Of a DNA stretch of 54,089 nucleotides, positions 41,475-50,643 are shown piece after piece. The notes under the pieces are model-generated. The model was given only the letters and a program-made list of their open reading frames with translations. It had not been told where the DNA came from and did no database searches. The stretch is taken from positions 1-54,089 of the forward strand of contig JAFRWN010000055.1 of NCBI GenBank assembly GCA_017437965.1, written 5' to 3'. Source of the stretch: Lachnospiraceae bacterium. GTDB lineage: Bacteria > Bacillota > Clostridia > Lachnospirales > Lachnospiraceae. The translations under genes and the position numbers were made by a program. Every line of letters begins with the position of its first letter. Position 1 is the first letter of the stretch.

Positions 41475-41633
41475 CTATTTTCTCTTTTTATCAAAAGGGC
41501 GCAGATCCTCCTCTTCTTCTATGTCGTCAAAGAATTCCGCGCTGGTTCCGTCTTTTTCGTTACCGGCACTTTCTTCCTTAAGTCCCTCAAAGAAGTCGGA
41601 CATGTCCTCTATTTTGCCTTTTTTATTTTTCAT
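41475..41633 (-). CDS. ftsQ: Short ORF, likely detached cytoplasmic N-terminus of FtsQ
   Basis: 52 residues, highly charged: MKNKKGKIEDMSDFFEGLKE near the start and an acidic then basic end (DIEEEEDLRPFDKKRK). It ends in TAG (41475-41477) and is in the same frame as ftsQ, which resumes as KEKKEKKKAENVEK. DivIB proteins of Firmicutes usually carry such a charged cytoplasmic leader, so one substitution to TAG fits better than a separate small gene. It lies three bases after ftsW with no other product in that space. Confidence 0.7.
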   Translation of the reverse strand: MKNKKGKIEDMSDFFEGLKEESAGNEKDGTSAEFFDDIEEEEDLRPFDKKRK

Positions 41634-41636
41634 GGA

Positions 41637-42806
41637 TTACTCCTGATATTCGATTCTGTTTGAAACGGACAGAACTATGCCCATTTCGGCGAGCAGGATG
41701 ATAAGTGAGGTTCCGCCGTAGCTTATGAACGGAAGAACCACGCCGGTAGAAGGAATTGTGTTGGTAACTACCGCGATATTCATGATGATCTGAAGCGCAA
41801 GGTGTGCAAATACGCCTGTGCATATCAAGGATCCGAACAGGTCCCTTGCATTTACTATTATTTTGAATATTCTCCACAAAAGGATCACATATACAAGCAG
41901 AAGGATCGCAACACCGAAGATACCGAGTTCCTCACAGATGACCGTAAAGATCATATCAGTCTGAACTTCCGGAATATAGCCCATCTTCTGAACACTGTTT
42001 CCGAGTCCTTTTCCGAACCAGCCGCCCGAACATATAGCATACAGGCCCTGGAGTATCTGGTAGCCTTCGGTTTCTACATGAAGCCACTGATCGATACGAT
42101 CAGCCCTGTAGCCTACGTTGAAGATGGCAAATACCGCAGCTCCCGAAAAAGCAAGGAAGGACAGAATGAAGTACAGCCATTTTCTCGATGCCACAAAGCA
42201 CATAATAAAGGCAATTCCTATCATTACTATTGCAGTTGAAAGGTTCTCGCCTACAACAAGGCCGGCCAGACCGACTACCGGAATCATTACAACAAGGAAG
42301 CCCAGCATATTGTCAAGTCTTCTTACCCTCGCACTGACGATGGCAGCAACAACAAGTATGATAATGATCTTTGAAATCTCTGAAGGCTGGAATTTACCGA
42401 TTACCGGAAGCTCAAGCCATCTGGTTGAACCGTTTGTGGATTTTCCCATTACCATAACCAGTACTTGCAGGCCTATGCATCCGAAATATCCCCAGAATAT
42501 CAAGTTACGGTTTAAAAGCAGTTTGAACTTTTCCCTGTACCATTTGTAATCAAGCTTGCTGATAGCGAGCATGGCAATGATACCTATAATTGCAAAAAAC
42601 GCCTGTCTTTTAAGGAAGAACGAAGACTCATGGCCAAGCTTAACGGCAGCATAAACACTCGCCGAGGTCACCATTACGAGACCGAAGCTGACAAGCATGA
42701 GAATAAGGATGAGCAAAGTATAGTCGTAGTAGCGCTTGGGCTTTACGACAGGCTTCTCACCTGTAGTTTCTCTTGTTGTGTTTTTTGCATTCGTTACAAG
42801 TTCCAT
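41637..42806 (-). CDS. ftsW: Septal peptidoglycan glycosyltransferase FtsW
   Basis: 389 residues with about ten membrane helices, SEDS family. FtsW polymerises lipid II at the septum with FtsI. Motifs: STRWLELPVIGKFQPSEISK, GENLSTAIVMIG, GYIPEVQTDMIFTVICEELG and the final VLPFISYGGTSL. The N-terminal 25 residues are polar and cytoplasmic. The gene is spaced 11 bases from murD. The SEDS catalytic Asp in the large loop (about VETEGYQILQ) is consistent with the family. Confidence 0.95.
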   Translation of the reverse strand: MELVTNAKNTTRETTGEKPVVKPKRYYDYTLLILILMLVSFGLVMVTSASVYAAVKLGHESSFFLKRQAFFAIIGIIAMLAISKLDYKWYREKFKLLLNRNLIFWGYFGCIGLQVLVMVMGKSTNGSTRWLELPVIGKFQPSEISKIIIILVVAAIVSARVRRLDNMLGFLVVMIPVVGLAGLVVGENLSTAIVMIGIAFIMCFVASRKWLYFILSFLAFSGAAVFAIFNVGYRADRIDQWLHVETEGYQILQGLYAICSGGWFGKGLGNSVQKMGYIPEVQTDMIFTVICEELGIFGVAILLLVYVILLWRIFKIIVNARDLFGSLICTGVFAHLALQIIMNIAVVTNTIPSTGVVLPFISYGGTSLIILLAEMGIVLSVSNRIEYQE

Positions 42807-42817
42807 TTATTCCTCTT

Positions 42818-44179
42818 CTATTCAGGCAGCTTACGTGCAAGGTCCTTGAAAATCCTTCCGCGCTGTTCATAGTTGTCAAACATTCCCCAGCTCGCGCATG
42901 CCGGAGATAAAAGCACTGCCTCACCCGGAAGTGCCATTGCATGTGCACGGTTTACTGCTTCTTCCATGTCTTTTACAAAACTGTAATCCTTGAATCCATG
43001 CTTGTCGCAGCAGAGTGCAATCTTCTCTGCCGTCTGTCCGAGAAGCAGAAGGTGCTTGATCTTTCCGCCGAAGGCTTCGATCCACTCGTCGTATTCCGAC
43101 TGTTTGTCATAGCCTCCTCCGATAAGTATGGTTGGGGTGCTCATTGCCCTTACGGCCTGTATTGCCGCATCGGGATTTGTACCCTTTGAATCGTTATAGT
43201 ATTTAACACCGTTTCTGGTGCAGGTATATTCAATTCTGTGCTCAACCGCAAGAAAGCTTCTCAAAGTCTTTCTGATGTTCTCAAGGTCAACTCCAAGAGC
43301 AATTGCTCCGGCAACGGCTGCCATCGCATTTTCATGATTATGCTTTCCGATAATGTTCATTTCGGAAACATTTATGATCACTGTTTCAACGCCGTCTGCC
43401 TTATGGATAATGTTTCCGTCACGAAGGAACATGCCCTCTTCGAGTTCTCTCTCCGATGAGAAGAAAACAACCTTTGCCTTTGAAATCTTAGCAAGCTCGC
43501 GGAGCCTTTCATCCTCATAATTTAAGATGCAGGTCTCATCCTTCGTCTGGTTGCGCATGATGTTGGCCTTTGCGGCTGTATAGTTTTCCATCGTATGATG
43601 GCGGTTGAGATGGTCGGGCGTGATATTAAGTATCATGCTGACCTGAGGATGAAACTCCTCTATGGATTCAAGCTGGAAGCTGCTCATTTCCGCAACCAGC
43701 ACGCTGTCATCTCTCGTCTGATCTGCTATTTCGGTGCAGGGAGTTCCGATATTTCCGACAACAAATACACTTTCAAACTGTGATGCGGCTATCTCGCCCA
43801 AAAGGCTTGTGGTGGTTGTCTTTCCGTTCGTACCTGTAATTGCGGCAAGCCTGCCTTTTGAAAATCTGTAGCCAAGCTCGGCCTCACCCCATACCGGAAC
43901 GTTTGCCTCCTTGATTTTTTTGATATAATCAAGGTCTGTCGGTACTCCGGGGCTTAATACCAGAAGATCACATTGCCAGAGAAGTTCCTCGGGAAACTCT
44001 CCGAAAACAATGTCAACATTATCGGAATTTCCGGTCTTGTCCATCAGTTCTCCCGATTCAAGCTTGGTATTTGCATCATAAAGCACTACATCGGCGCCTT
44101 CTTTTCTTAGAAGGTTTACTGCGGCAATACCGCTCTTTCCTGCTCCGACCACTACGATTTTTTTGTCAGTGTAATCCAT
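42818..44179 (-). CDS. murD: UDP-N-acetylmuramoylalanine--D-glutamate ligase
   Basis: 453 residues. MurD adds D-Glu to UDP-MurNAc-L-Ala. Motifs: VVGAGKSGIAAVNLL, AITGTNGKTTTTSLLG (ATP), NITPDHLNRHHTMENY, FLAVEHRIEYTCTRNGVKYYNDSKGTNPDAA and LLSPACASWGMFDNYEQRG at the end. The ATG at 44177-44179 with AAGGAG upstream is chosen; an extension to 44305 overlaps ftsI and is not protein-like. It lies 10 bases from ftsI, with no mraY or murF between. Confidence 0.97.
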   Translation of the reverse strand: MDYTDKKIVVVGAGKSGIAAVNLLRKEGADVVLYDANTKLESGELMDKTGNSDNVDIVFGEFPEELLWQCDLLVLSPGVPTDLDYIKKIKEANVPVWGEAELGYRFSKGRLAAITGTNGKTTTTSLLGEIAASQFESVFVVGNIGTPCTEIADQTRDDSVLVAEMSSFQLESIEEFHPQVSMILNITPDHLNRHHTMENYTAAKANIMRNQTKDETCILNYEDERLRELAKISKAKVVFFSSERELEEGMFLRDGNIIHKADGVETVIINVSEMNIIGKHNHENAMAAVAGAIALGVDLENIRKTLRSFLAVEHRIEYTCTRNGVKYYNDSKGTNPDAAIQAVRAMSTPTILIGGGYDKQSEYDEWIEAFGGKIKHLLLLGQTAEKIALCCDKHGFKDYSFVKDMEEAVNRAHAMALPGEAVLLSPACASWGMFDNYEQRGRIFKDLARKLPE

Positions 44180-44189
44180 TTTCAACTCC

Positions 44190-46190
44190 TTAGTTCTCTG
44201 CTGGCTTATTGGTATCATCGGGATTTGCGGTATCCCCCGGATTTTCATTATCTCCACCTTCGGGTCCATTGGGATTAAGCTCTCCCGCAGGCTCGGTGCC
44301 GTCATTTTCCTCTACCGAAACACCATCGTTTATTTCTTCGGAAAATTCTCCCACATGATAATCTATATCGCCGCTCTCGGGATAAATACCGAGATGCGGA
44401 AGTACTCTGGATAAAATCGCGCTGGTCATCAGACCCGCCGGGCGGCTTGAATTATAATATTTTTCATCGTCAATCTGGTCGATTACCACATATGACACAA
44501 GCTCAGGATTGTCAGCCGGCACGCTTCCGATAAACGAAACCACAAAGTTTCTGTCGGCACGGTTGCCCTTCTGTGCGGTTCCCGTCTTACCACCGACCGT
44601 ATAACCCTCAACTCTCGCCGAGCTTCCGGTTCCTTCCTTTACAACCATTTCGGTTGCATATCTGATATAATCGCTCGTATCTTTTGAAACCGTCATTTTC
44701 TTCAGCATGTCGTCAGCCGAATATACCGTTACGCCATCCGAATTTATTACCTGGCTTACAATGTGAGGCTGATAATAATAGCCTCCGTTTATCAGTGATG
44801 AATATGCCGCAGCCATCTGCACCATCGTCACGTTAAAGGACTGACCGAAGGTTGAGGTCATGAATTCCGCAGGTCCGAACTGATCCTTTGAAAGCAGGAT
44901 ACCCGGTGCCTCACCCGGAAGATCAACTCCTGTCTTCTTACCGAAGTTCAGAATCTCCTGGTATTTAAGGAAGGCATCCTGGCCCATCTTCTCGCCGATT
45001 TCCATCAGTGCGCAGTTACATGAATATTCTATACCCTGGGTAAGTGTAATCTTTCCGTGGCCACGTCTGTTCGAGCAGCGGATCTGCCATTTGCCTACAA
45101 CGAGATAGCCCGGGCAGTTATAGTCCTCATTCTCGTTGACCACAATCTTGTTTTCCTCAAGGGCGCCCGCAACCGTTACCAGCTTATAGGTCGAACCCGG
45201 CTCATAGGTATCGCTGATACAGAAATTTCTCCACAAAGCATTGAGTGCATCAGTCTTATCTTCATCGCTCATTGCCGCAATTTCATCTTCGGAAGCAACG
45301 AGCGAAAGGTCTCTCGGGTTATTAAGGTCATAATTTTTGTTCGAAGCCATCGCGTAGATTTCGCCGGTCTTCGGATTCATCAGAACCACACCGATATTGC
45401 AGACCTTGTACTGTTCAAGGAACTTTTTGATCTCGTCCTCGACCACCGCCTGTGAAAAGCTGTCGATAGTCGAAACAACTGTTCCACCGTTCTTTGCCTT
45501 TACAACGGTTTCCACAAGATTCAGCTCATTATCATAGTACCCGTAGGTCCTTCCGTCGGTGCCATTCAGATAGTCATTGTAGAACTGTTCTATTCCATAG
45601 GTTCCCACATTTCCTGCATTTGTATAGCCGATGACATGGGAAGCAAGGCTGTTGTTCGGGTAAACTCTCTTATATTCAAGCTCGAACCACACACCCTTTA
45701 TGTTCTTGTTGTCGGCCTGCAGCTTCTTGAAGGCCTGTACGGCATCAAATTCCATGCCCTTCTTCAGTACCATGTACTGCTTGGTCTTTCCCTCGGTAAG
45801 CTTTTCGCGAAGCTCCTCCTTGTTGAGATCAAAGCTTGTTGCAAGTGCTTCAAGTGTGGGCTCTAAATATAAATCCTTTTTGCTGCTGAAAATAACTGAC
45901 GGATCCGCCACGACATTATAGATAGCCTGACTGTCGGCCAAGGTATTGCCGTTGCGGTCGACTATATCCCCTCTTTCGTAGGGAATACGCGACCCGGCAT
46001 ATGAGAGATGCGAAAGGACAGCATTTGAATATTTCACGCCCTTCGTCTTATATAAAAAGATGATTCTGCCAAGTAAAAATAACAGCAAAGCAAGGATAAT
46101 GCCAAAAGTGAACATCAACTTCATACGCATTACCCTTGAGAATACTTTTTTCTTCTTTTGTTTTCTGCTTTTTATTTTTTCCTGTTCCAT
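44190..46190 (-). CDS. ftsI: Penicillin-binding protein FtsI/SpoVD (class B transpeptidase)
   Basis: 666 residues. A single N-terminal membrane helix (about 24-46), a PBP dimer domain with SRIPYERGDIVDRNGNTLA, and a transpeptidase domain with catalytic Ser333 in EPGSTYKL, SCN at 390-392 and KTGT at 535-538, all intact. A C-terminal Glu/Asn/Pro-rich tail (about 610-666) lacks PASTA domains, so FtsI is more likely than a sporulation SpoVD, although both are possible. Preceded by ftsL and followed by murD. Confidence 0.93.
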   Translation of the reverse strand: MEQEKIKSRKQKKKKVFSRVMRMKLMFTFGIILALLLFLLGRIIFLYKTKGVKYSNAVLSHLSYAGSRIPYERGDIVDRNGNTLADSQAIYNVVADPSVIFSSKKDLYLEPTLEALATSFDLNKEELREKLTEGKTKQYMVLKKGMEFDAVQAFKKLQADNKNIKGVWFELEYKRVYPNNSLASHVIGYTNAGNVGTYGIEQFYNDYLNGTDGRTYGYYDNELNLVETVVKAKNGGTVVSTIDSFSQAVVEDEIKKFLEQYKVCNIGVVLMNPKTGEIYAMASNKNYDLNNPRDLSLVASEDEIAAMSDEDKTDALNALWRNFCISDTYEPGSTYKLVTVAGALEENKIVVNENEDYNCPGYLVVGKWQIRCSNRRGHGKITLTQGIEYSCNCALMEIGEKMGQDAFLKYQEILNFGKKTGVDLPGEAPGILLSKDQFGPAEFMTSTFGQSFNVTMVQMAAAYSSLINGGYYYQPHIVSQVINSDGVTVYSADDMLKKMTVSKDTSDYIRYATEMVVKEGTGSSARVEGYTVGGKTGTAQKGNRADRNFVVSFIGSVPADNPELVSYVVIDQIDDEKYYNSSRPAGLMTSAILSRVLPHLGIYPESGDIDYHVGEFSEEINDGVSVEENDGTEPAGELNPNGPEGGDNENPGDTANPDDTNKPAEN

Positions 46191-46214
46191 CTGCGTTCCT
46201 TATGGAAACGGATA

Positions 46215-46718
46215 CTATTCTCCGCTTACCGTCTGGTATTGTTTTACATAACCCTTCTCCACATAGTCATATGTTACCACATGGTCTTCGTCCGGGAATA
46301 CCATACCGAGCTCACCTACTGCAACATCATAAACTTTGCCGATGTCAACCGATGCGTCAACCGCACTGTAGGCCTGATCGTTCTCGGACTTCATCTCCGA
46401 AAGGGTTGAATTAAGGTTTTTCACGCTCTTCTTCATGTCGGCGATCTGTGAAGATACCGAAAGATAACGAAGCATGAAAAATGCAAGGGCAACAACAGCA
46501 ACCGCAAGAACTGCAGCGGAGATAAAGTCGATACCGGCATTGATCTTTCCGTTAGCCTGCTGGTTTCTCTTTTCGTTACGTCTGTTCTCCTTTAAAATGC
46601 GCTCATAGCGCTTTGTATGTTCCTCATATTCCTCACTGTGTCTGTAAGCAAGGCTGTCAGCATTATACTCCTGATTTTCCATTTTGTAAACTACAGATTT
46701 TTTTCTGTTCTCTTCCAT
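46215..46718 (-). CDS. ftsL: FtsL-like septum formation protein
   Basis: 167 residues. A charged N-terminus, one membrane helix (about 65-88) and a coiled-coil helix (about 93-125; SQIADMKKSVKNLNSTLSEM), then a short extracytoplasmic end, which matches FtsL and DivIC-type small proteins. The ATG at 46716-46718 has AGGA five bases ahead; an upstream TTG at 46736 is unlikely. Location between rsmH and ftsI is the usual place of ftsL. Sequence of FtsL is poorly conserved, so position carries weight. Confidence 0.8.
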   Translation of the reverse strand: MEENRKKSVVYKMENQEYNADSLAYRHSEEYEEHTKRYERILKENRRNEKRNQQANGKINAGIDFISAAVLAVAVVALAFFMLRYLSVSSQIADMKKSVKNLNSTLSEMKSENDQAYSAVDASVDIGKVYDVAVGELGMVFPDEDHVVTYDYVEKGYVKQYQTVSGE

Positions 46719-46722
46719 TTTC

Positions 46723-47676
46723 CTAAGTCCTTTCAAAAACTCTTAGTTTTGCGCTTGCCGATCTCAGATTTTCCTCCAGTTCTTTTTCCGAGGGAAGTAT
46801 CGGCTTTGAATTCACAACCTTACCTTTGCTTTTTGCTCCGCATATGCACACCGGGAAGCTCGGCGGGCAGGTACACGGGTTTTCAAAACGTTTGAAAGCT
46901 GTTTTCACTATCCTGTCCTCAAGCGAGTGGAAAGTGATGATGCAGAGTCTGCCGCCCGGCGTGAGGAGCTCAACCATTGTTTCCAAAGTATTCTGCAATA
47001 CTTCGAGCTCCCTGTTGAGCTCTATTCTTATCGCCTGAAAGCTCTGCTTTGCAGGGTGACCTTTGCCCTGCCTGAATTTTGCGGGTATCGCTTCCTTTAT
47101 CAGCTCCGCAAGCTGTGCAGTGGTTTTGACAGGCATCTCATCCCTAGTATCTACAAGATGTCTGGCAATTCTTCCTGCGAATCTCTCTTCTCCATATTCC
47201 GAAAGCACTCTTTTTAATTCTGACTCACTGTATGTATTTACTATGTCATATGCCGTCTTTGTTGCCTCACGGTCCATACGCATATCCAACGGTGCTTCGA
47301 ATCTGTAGGAGAAGCCCCTCTCTGCACTATCGAGCTGATATGAGGAAACCCCAAGATCAAGTATGATTCCGTCAACCCTTCCGATTCCGAGTTCCTTAAG
47401 GATTTCCGAAATGTTTTCGTAGTTGCTTTTGACTGTTATCAGTCTGTCTTTGTATTCTTCAAGTCTTTTTCCCGCAGCGGCTATGGCGTCCGCATCCTGG
47501 TCTATTCCTATCAGGCGTCCTGCTCCCGAAAGCCTCGCAAGTATCTGCTCCGAGTGGCCTCCGCCTCCAAGGGTACCATCCACATAAATTCCATCAGGCT
47601 TGATCTTAAGTGCCTCTATCGTTTCATCAAGCATTACCGAGTAATGCTTAAATTCGGTTTTAGAAGCTGATTCCAT
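46723..47676 (-). CDS. rsmH: 16S rRNA (cytosine-1402-N4)-methyltransferase RsmH
   Basis: 317 residues. RsmH (MraW) methylates 16S rRNA. Motifs: [29 protein letters not shown] (SAM site), [50 protein letters not shown] and [14 protein letters not shown]. The start overlaps mraZ by 17 bases. A normal dcw-cluster member. Confidence 0.97.
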   Translation of the reverse strand: MESASKTEFKHYSVMLDETIEALKIKPDGIYVDGTLGGGGHSEQILARLSGAGRLIGIDQDADAIAAAGKRLEEYKDRLITVKSNYENISEILKELGIGRVDGIILDLGVSSYQLDSAERGFSYRFEAPLDMRMDREATKTAYDIVNTYSESELKRVLSEYGEERFAGRIARHLVDTRDEMPVKTTAQLAELIKEAIPAKFRQGKGHPAKQSFQAIRIELNRELEVLQNTLETMVELLTPGGRLCIITFHSLEDRIVKTAFKRFENPCTCPPSFPVCICGAKSKGKVVNSKPILPSEKELEENLRSASAKLRVFERT

Positions 47677-48100
47677 ATGCCGTCAGTCCTTCTGCCATAT
47701 CCTCTATCGAGTCGAAGTTGTTATTTGCTTCGTATCTGTCTTTATCCCAAAGCTCTATCTTGTGGCCTACGCCTACGAAAACGCCTTCTTTGGTAAGCCC
47801 CACTTTCTCGCGGAGCTCAGCAGGAATCAGGATTCTGCCCTGCTTGTCAATCTCACATTCAGATGAGTTTGCCATGAAGGCTCTTTTGAGGACTCTGACA
47901 GATTTATCGGTTCCGGGAAGCTTATCAAGCTCTTCCACGAACATTTCCCAGCGTTCATTCGGAAAGATGAACAGGCATCCGTCAAGACCAAGGCTTACAA
48001 CAAAAGTTTCGCCGAGGTTTTTCTTGAACTTTGCAGGCACGATTATTCTGCCCTTGGTGTCAAGAGTGTGATTGAATTTTCCTGCAAATAAGCCGCTCAT
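47660..48100 (-). CDS. mraZ: Transcriptional regulator MraZ
   Basis: 146 residues with two AbrB-like SpoVT motifs: [16 protein letters not shown] (first) and [17 protein letters not shown] (second), both including the D-x-x-GR-I-x-x-P signature. MraZ represses the dcw operon by binding TGG-type repeats at its promoter. The ATG at 48098-48100 is preceded by GGAGGAAAGC; an upstream start at 48130 would lie within the repeats. Head gene of the dcw cluster. Confidence 0.95.
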   Translation of the reverse strand: MSGLFAGKFNHTLDTKGRIIVPAKFKKNLGETFVVSLGLDGCLFIFPNERWEMFVEELDKLPGTDKSVRVLKRAFMANSSECEIDKQGRILIPAELREKVGLTKEGVFVGVGHKIELWDKDRYEANNNFDSIEDMAEGLTAYGISF

Positions 48101-48110
48101 GCTTTCCTCC

Positions 48111-48160
48111 TTTCTACCATTTTGCTCCACTTTGCCCCTTTTTTACACCACTTGCCACCA
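48111..48160 (-). promoter_or_regulatory. MraZ-type operator: five TGG repeats with 10-base period
   Basis: On the minus strand, TGGTGGCAAG, TGGTGTAAAA, AGGGGCAAAG, TGGAGCAAAA and TGGTAGAAAG follow each other at 10-11-base steps just before mraZ. Known MraZ sites are tandem TGG/AAAGTGG repeats of this spacing, so autorepression is likely. Confidence 0.7.
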
Positions 48161-48161
48161 T

Positions 48162-48188
48162 TCTATAGCAAAACCATACAAAATGCAA
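48162..48188 (-). promoter_or_regulatory. Sigma-A promoter of the dcw operon
   Basis: Extended -10 TGCTATAGA (TATAGA at 48162-48167) with a weak TTGCAT at 48183-48188 on the minus strand, spacing 15. The MraZ repeats begin directly downstream. Confidence 0.5.
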
Positions 48189-48211
48189 GTACTTTTTGTT
48201 AAAAAAGCATA

Positions 48212-48251
48212 AAAAAAATGACCATCGAACAAATGTTTTTGGTCATTTTTT
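48212..48251 (-). terminator. Terminator after lgt
   Basis: Arms AAAAAATGACC (48213-48223) and GGTCATTTTTT (48241-48251) around 17 bases; T-runs on both sides, so it may work in either direction. Confidence 0.7.
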
Positions 48252-48316
48252 CTACATCTTGTGGAAAGCTCTTTTTTCGTCCACAAGAAACCATATTTAG
48301 TTGTAAAGTTTCCATT

Positions 48317-49363
48317 TTAAAGGGGATTTTTTTCTTCTGTATCCGCCTTTTCTGTTTCAACGAGTGCCGCTTTCGCTGCTTCCTCCCTATCTTTCTCGGT
48401 CAGCATACCAAGCTCAGCCTTCTCTTCATTCGTAAGCGTCTTCTTGATCCTCAGATAAATGATCATGCTCACGCCCACAATAAACATTGCGATTGAAAGC
48501 AGCTGCGAAACTGCAAGTCCGGTGCCCCAGAGAAGCAGTTGGTCGGAACGAAGGCTCTCCACAAAGAAGCGGATCGCACCATATCCCGCCACATACATGA
48601 AGACAAGCTCGCCGTTGGCTTTCTTTTTCTTCGTATAAAGCAGTATTATAATAAGAAGACACAGGTTCAGAAATGATTCGTAGAGGAAAGTGGGGTGAAC
48701 ACTGACATAAGTCTCACCACTTCGCTCCACCGTATTGTTCCTTATTTCAAGAACACGGTTAAGAGCTACGGTCTTTCCTTCATATTCTGCCCTCACAGCT
48801 TCCTCTGAAGATGCAGGATCAAACTGCCACCATACATCCTTTACATTTAGAAGCATACGGAACGGCCCCTTGGTATACGAACCAAAAGCCTCGCGGTTGA
48901 AAAAATTCCCCCAGCGGCCGATGATCTGACCGGTCAGAAGTCCCACAATAGCAGTATCGCAGAACTTACCCATGTTTATCCTCTTTCGTCTTGAATATAT
49001 TACGGCGCAGGTGATTCCACCGATGATTCCGCCATAGATTGCAAGTCCGCCGGTACGGAGGTTAAGTATCGAGATTGGTTTATCCTTGAACTTGTCCCAA
49101 GCAAAAGCAACATAATAAAGCCTTGCACATATGACGGAAACAATTACCGCAAAAACCGCAAAATCAAGATACATTTCAGGATTCTGCCTTGTGCGCTTTG
49201 CCTGAAACTCGGCAACAAGGTAGCCCACAACCATTGCAATCGCAATGCACACGCCATAATAGGCAATACGGAAACCGAATATTGAGAACCCGTCACCCAC
49301 ATTTTTAAAATGTATGCCAAGTCCAGGGAAAATAATATCTGTTTTTTCTGCCAGTATCGTCAC
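48317..49363 (-). CDS. lgt: Prolipoprotein diacylglyceryl transferase
   Basis: 348 residues, about seven membrane helices. Lgt lipidates the lipobox Cys of lipoproteins, relevant to the four or more lipoproteins here. Motifs: YYGVCIAIAMVVG, the Lgt signature GRWGNFFNREAFG with the essential Arg/Asn, and HPTFLYESFLNL. A GTG start at 49361-49363 with AGGAGG ahead is chosen over a frame beginning at 49402. The C-terminal ~40 residues are charged and cytoplasmic. Ten bases after ychF. Confidence 0.94.
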   Translation of the reverse strand: MTILAEKTDIIFPGLGIHFKNVGDGFSIFGFRIAYYGVCIAIAMVVGYLVAEFQAKRTRQNPEMYLDFAVFAVIVSVICARLYYVAFAWDKFKDKPISILNLRTGGLAIYGGIIGGITCAVIYSRRKRINMGKFCDTAIVGLLTGQIIGRWGNFFNREAFGSYTKGPFRMLLNVKDVWWQFDPASSEEAVRAEYEGKTVALNRVLEIRNNTVERSGETYVSVHPTFLYESFLNLCLLIIILLYTKKKKANGELVFMYVAGYGAIRFFVESLRSDQLLLWGTGLAVSQLLSIAMFIVGVSMIIYLRIKKTLTNEEKAELGMLTEKDREEAAKAALVETEKADTEEKNPL

Positions 49364-49373
49364 GCAGGGCCTC

Positions 49374-50471
49374 CTAGACGTTGAATCTGAACAGAACCAC
49401 ATCTCCGTCCTGCATCACATATTCCTTGCCTTCGGAGCGGATCAGTCCTTTTTCCCTTGCAACAGCATTGCTGCCGCATTCAACCAGTTTTTCAAAAGGT
49501 ATAACCTCTGCCCTGATGAAACCGCGTTCAAAGTCGGTATGAATCTTTCCGGCAGCCTGAGGTGCCTTTGTTCCTTTTGTGATTGTCCATGCCCTTGTCT
49601 CATCAGGACCTGTTGTAAGGAAGCTGATAAGTCCGAGCAGTGAGTAGCTTGCTTTGATCAGCTTGTCAAGACCCGACTCGCTCACACCAAGATCCGAAAG
49701 GAACTCAGCCTTTTCCTCATCGTCAAGCTCAGCGATTTCAGCCTCAATCGCAGCCGAAATAACGAACACCTCGGAACCATCCTCCTTTGCGTACTCGCGT
49801 ACCTTTGCAACGTAAGGATTCGATGCACCGTCATCAGCGAGGTCATCCTCCTTTACGTTTGCCGCAAAGATAACCTTCTTGGTTGTCAGAAGCGCAAGCT
49901 CCGAAAGCATTGCAGCCTCGTCCTCATCTTCCACTTCAAAGGTTTTCACCTGCTTTCCATCCTCAAGATGAGCCTTGAGTCTCTCAAGCATTGCATATTC
50001 CTTGGCAAGCGTCTTATCGTTTGCACGTGCACGCCCCACACGCTGCATGCGGCGGTCAACCATCTCAATATCCGAAAAGATAAGTTCAAGGGTTATGGTC
50101 TCGATGTCCCTTACCGGATCAACACTTCCATCAACATGGATGACATTCGAATCCTCAAAGCATCTTACGACATGCACGATAGCGTCACAGTCACGGATAT
50201 GCGAAAGGAACTGGTTTCCAAGACCCTCGCCCTTGCTTGCGCCGCGCACAAGTCCTGCTATATCAACAAACTCAATGACCGCATTAACGGTCTTCTTTGA
50301 TTCAAACATTTTTGTAAGCACATTCACTCTCTCATCCGGTACCGGCACCACGCCCACGTTAGGATCGATAGTACAGAACGGATAGTTAGCCATCTCCGCT
50401 CCTGCCTTGGTAAGTGAATTAAAAAGGGTGCTCTTGCCGACGTTGGGGAGCCCCACTATGCCAATCTTCAT
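49374..50471 (-). CDS. ychF: Redox-regulated ATPase YchF
   Basis: 365 residues. An Obg-family ATPase that associates with ribosomes. Motifs are GLPNVGKSTLFNSLT (G1), DIAGLVRGASKGEGLGNQF (G3), with the N-A-N-V type G4 VIFAANVKEDD, and a C-terminal TGS domain (about 280-365) with TWTITKGTKAPQAAGKIHTDF-like sequence (WTITKGTKAPQAAGKIHTDF). Length is standard. Shares its direction with lgt; own promoter. Confidence 0.96.
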   Translation of the reverse strand: MKIGIVGLPNVGKSTLFNSLTKAGAEMANYPFCTIDPNVGVVPVPDERVNVLTKMFESKKTVNAVIEFVDIAGLVRGASKGEGLGNQFLSHIRDCDAIVHVVRCFEDSNVIHVDGSVDPVRDIETITLELIFSDIEMVDRRMQRVGRARANDKTLAKEYAMLERLKAHLEDGKQVKTFEVEDEDEAAMLSELALLTTKKVIFAANVKEDDLADDGASNPYVAKVREYAKEDGSEVFVISAAIEAEIAELDDEEKAEFLSDLGVSESGLDKLIKASYSLLGLISFLTTGPDETRAWTITKGTKAPQAAGKIHTDFERGFIRAEVIPFEKLVECGSNAVAREKGLIRSEGKEYVMQDGDVVLFRFNV

Positions 50472-50519
50472 GATAATATACCTGCTTTCTTAATGTTTCA
50501 TGGTTAAACACATTAGGGT

Positions 50520-50548
50520 ATTATAACATTTGTGGGGTATTTTTTCAA
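50520..50548 (-). promoter_or_regulatory. Sigma-A promoter of ychF
   Basis: TTGAAA (50543-50548), 17 bases, TATAAT (50520-50525) on the minus strand. Confidence 0.75.
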
Positions 50549-50592
50549 TAATTATTTGCTTATATTGGGTAGCATTGAAAAAAAAGCTGTGT

Positions 50593-50598
50593 TATAAT
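50593..50598 (+). promoter_or_regulatory. Plus-strand -10 element ahead of a truncated ORF
   Basis: TATAAT with no clear -35 partner, followed 39 bases later by GAGGAG and ATG. It points the opposite way from everything else in the window. Confidence 0.4.
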
Positions 50599-50643
50599 CA
50601 GCTTAGACGCCGGATCAATTATCTGTAATTTCCGAGGAGTTTT

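Noticed and set aside
44180..44305. Longer N-terminus of MurD
   Set aside because: It overlaps the 3' end of ftsI and the inner ATG has an AAGGAG ribosome site.
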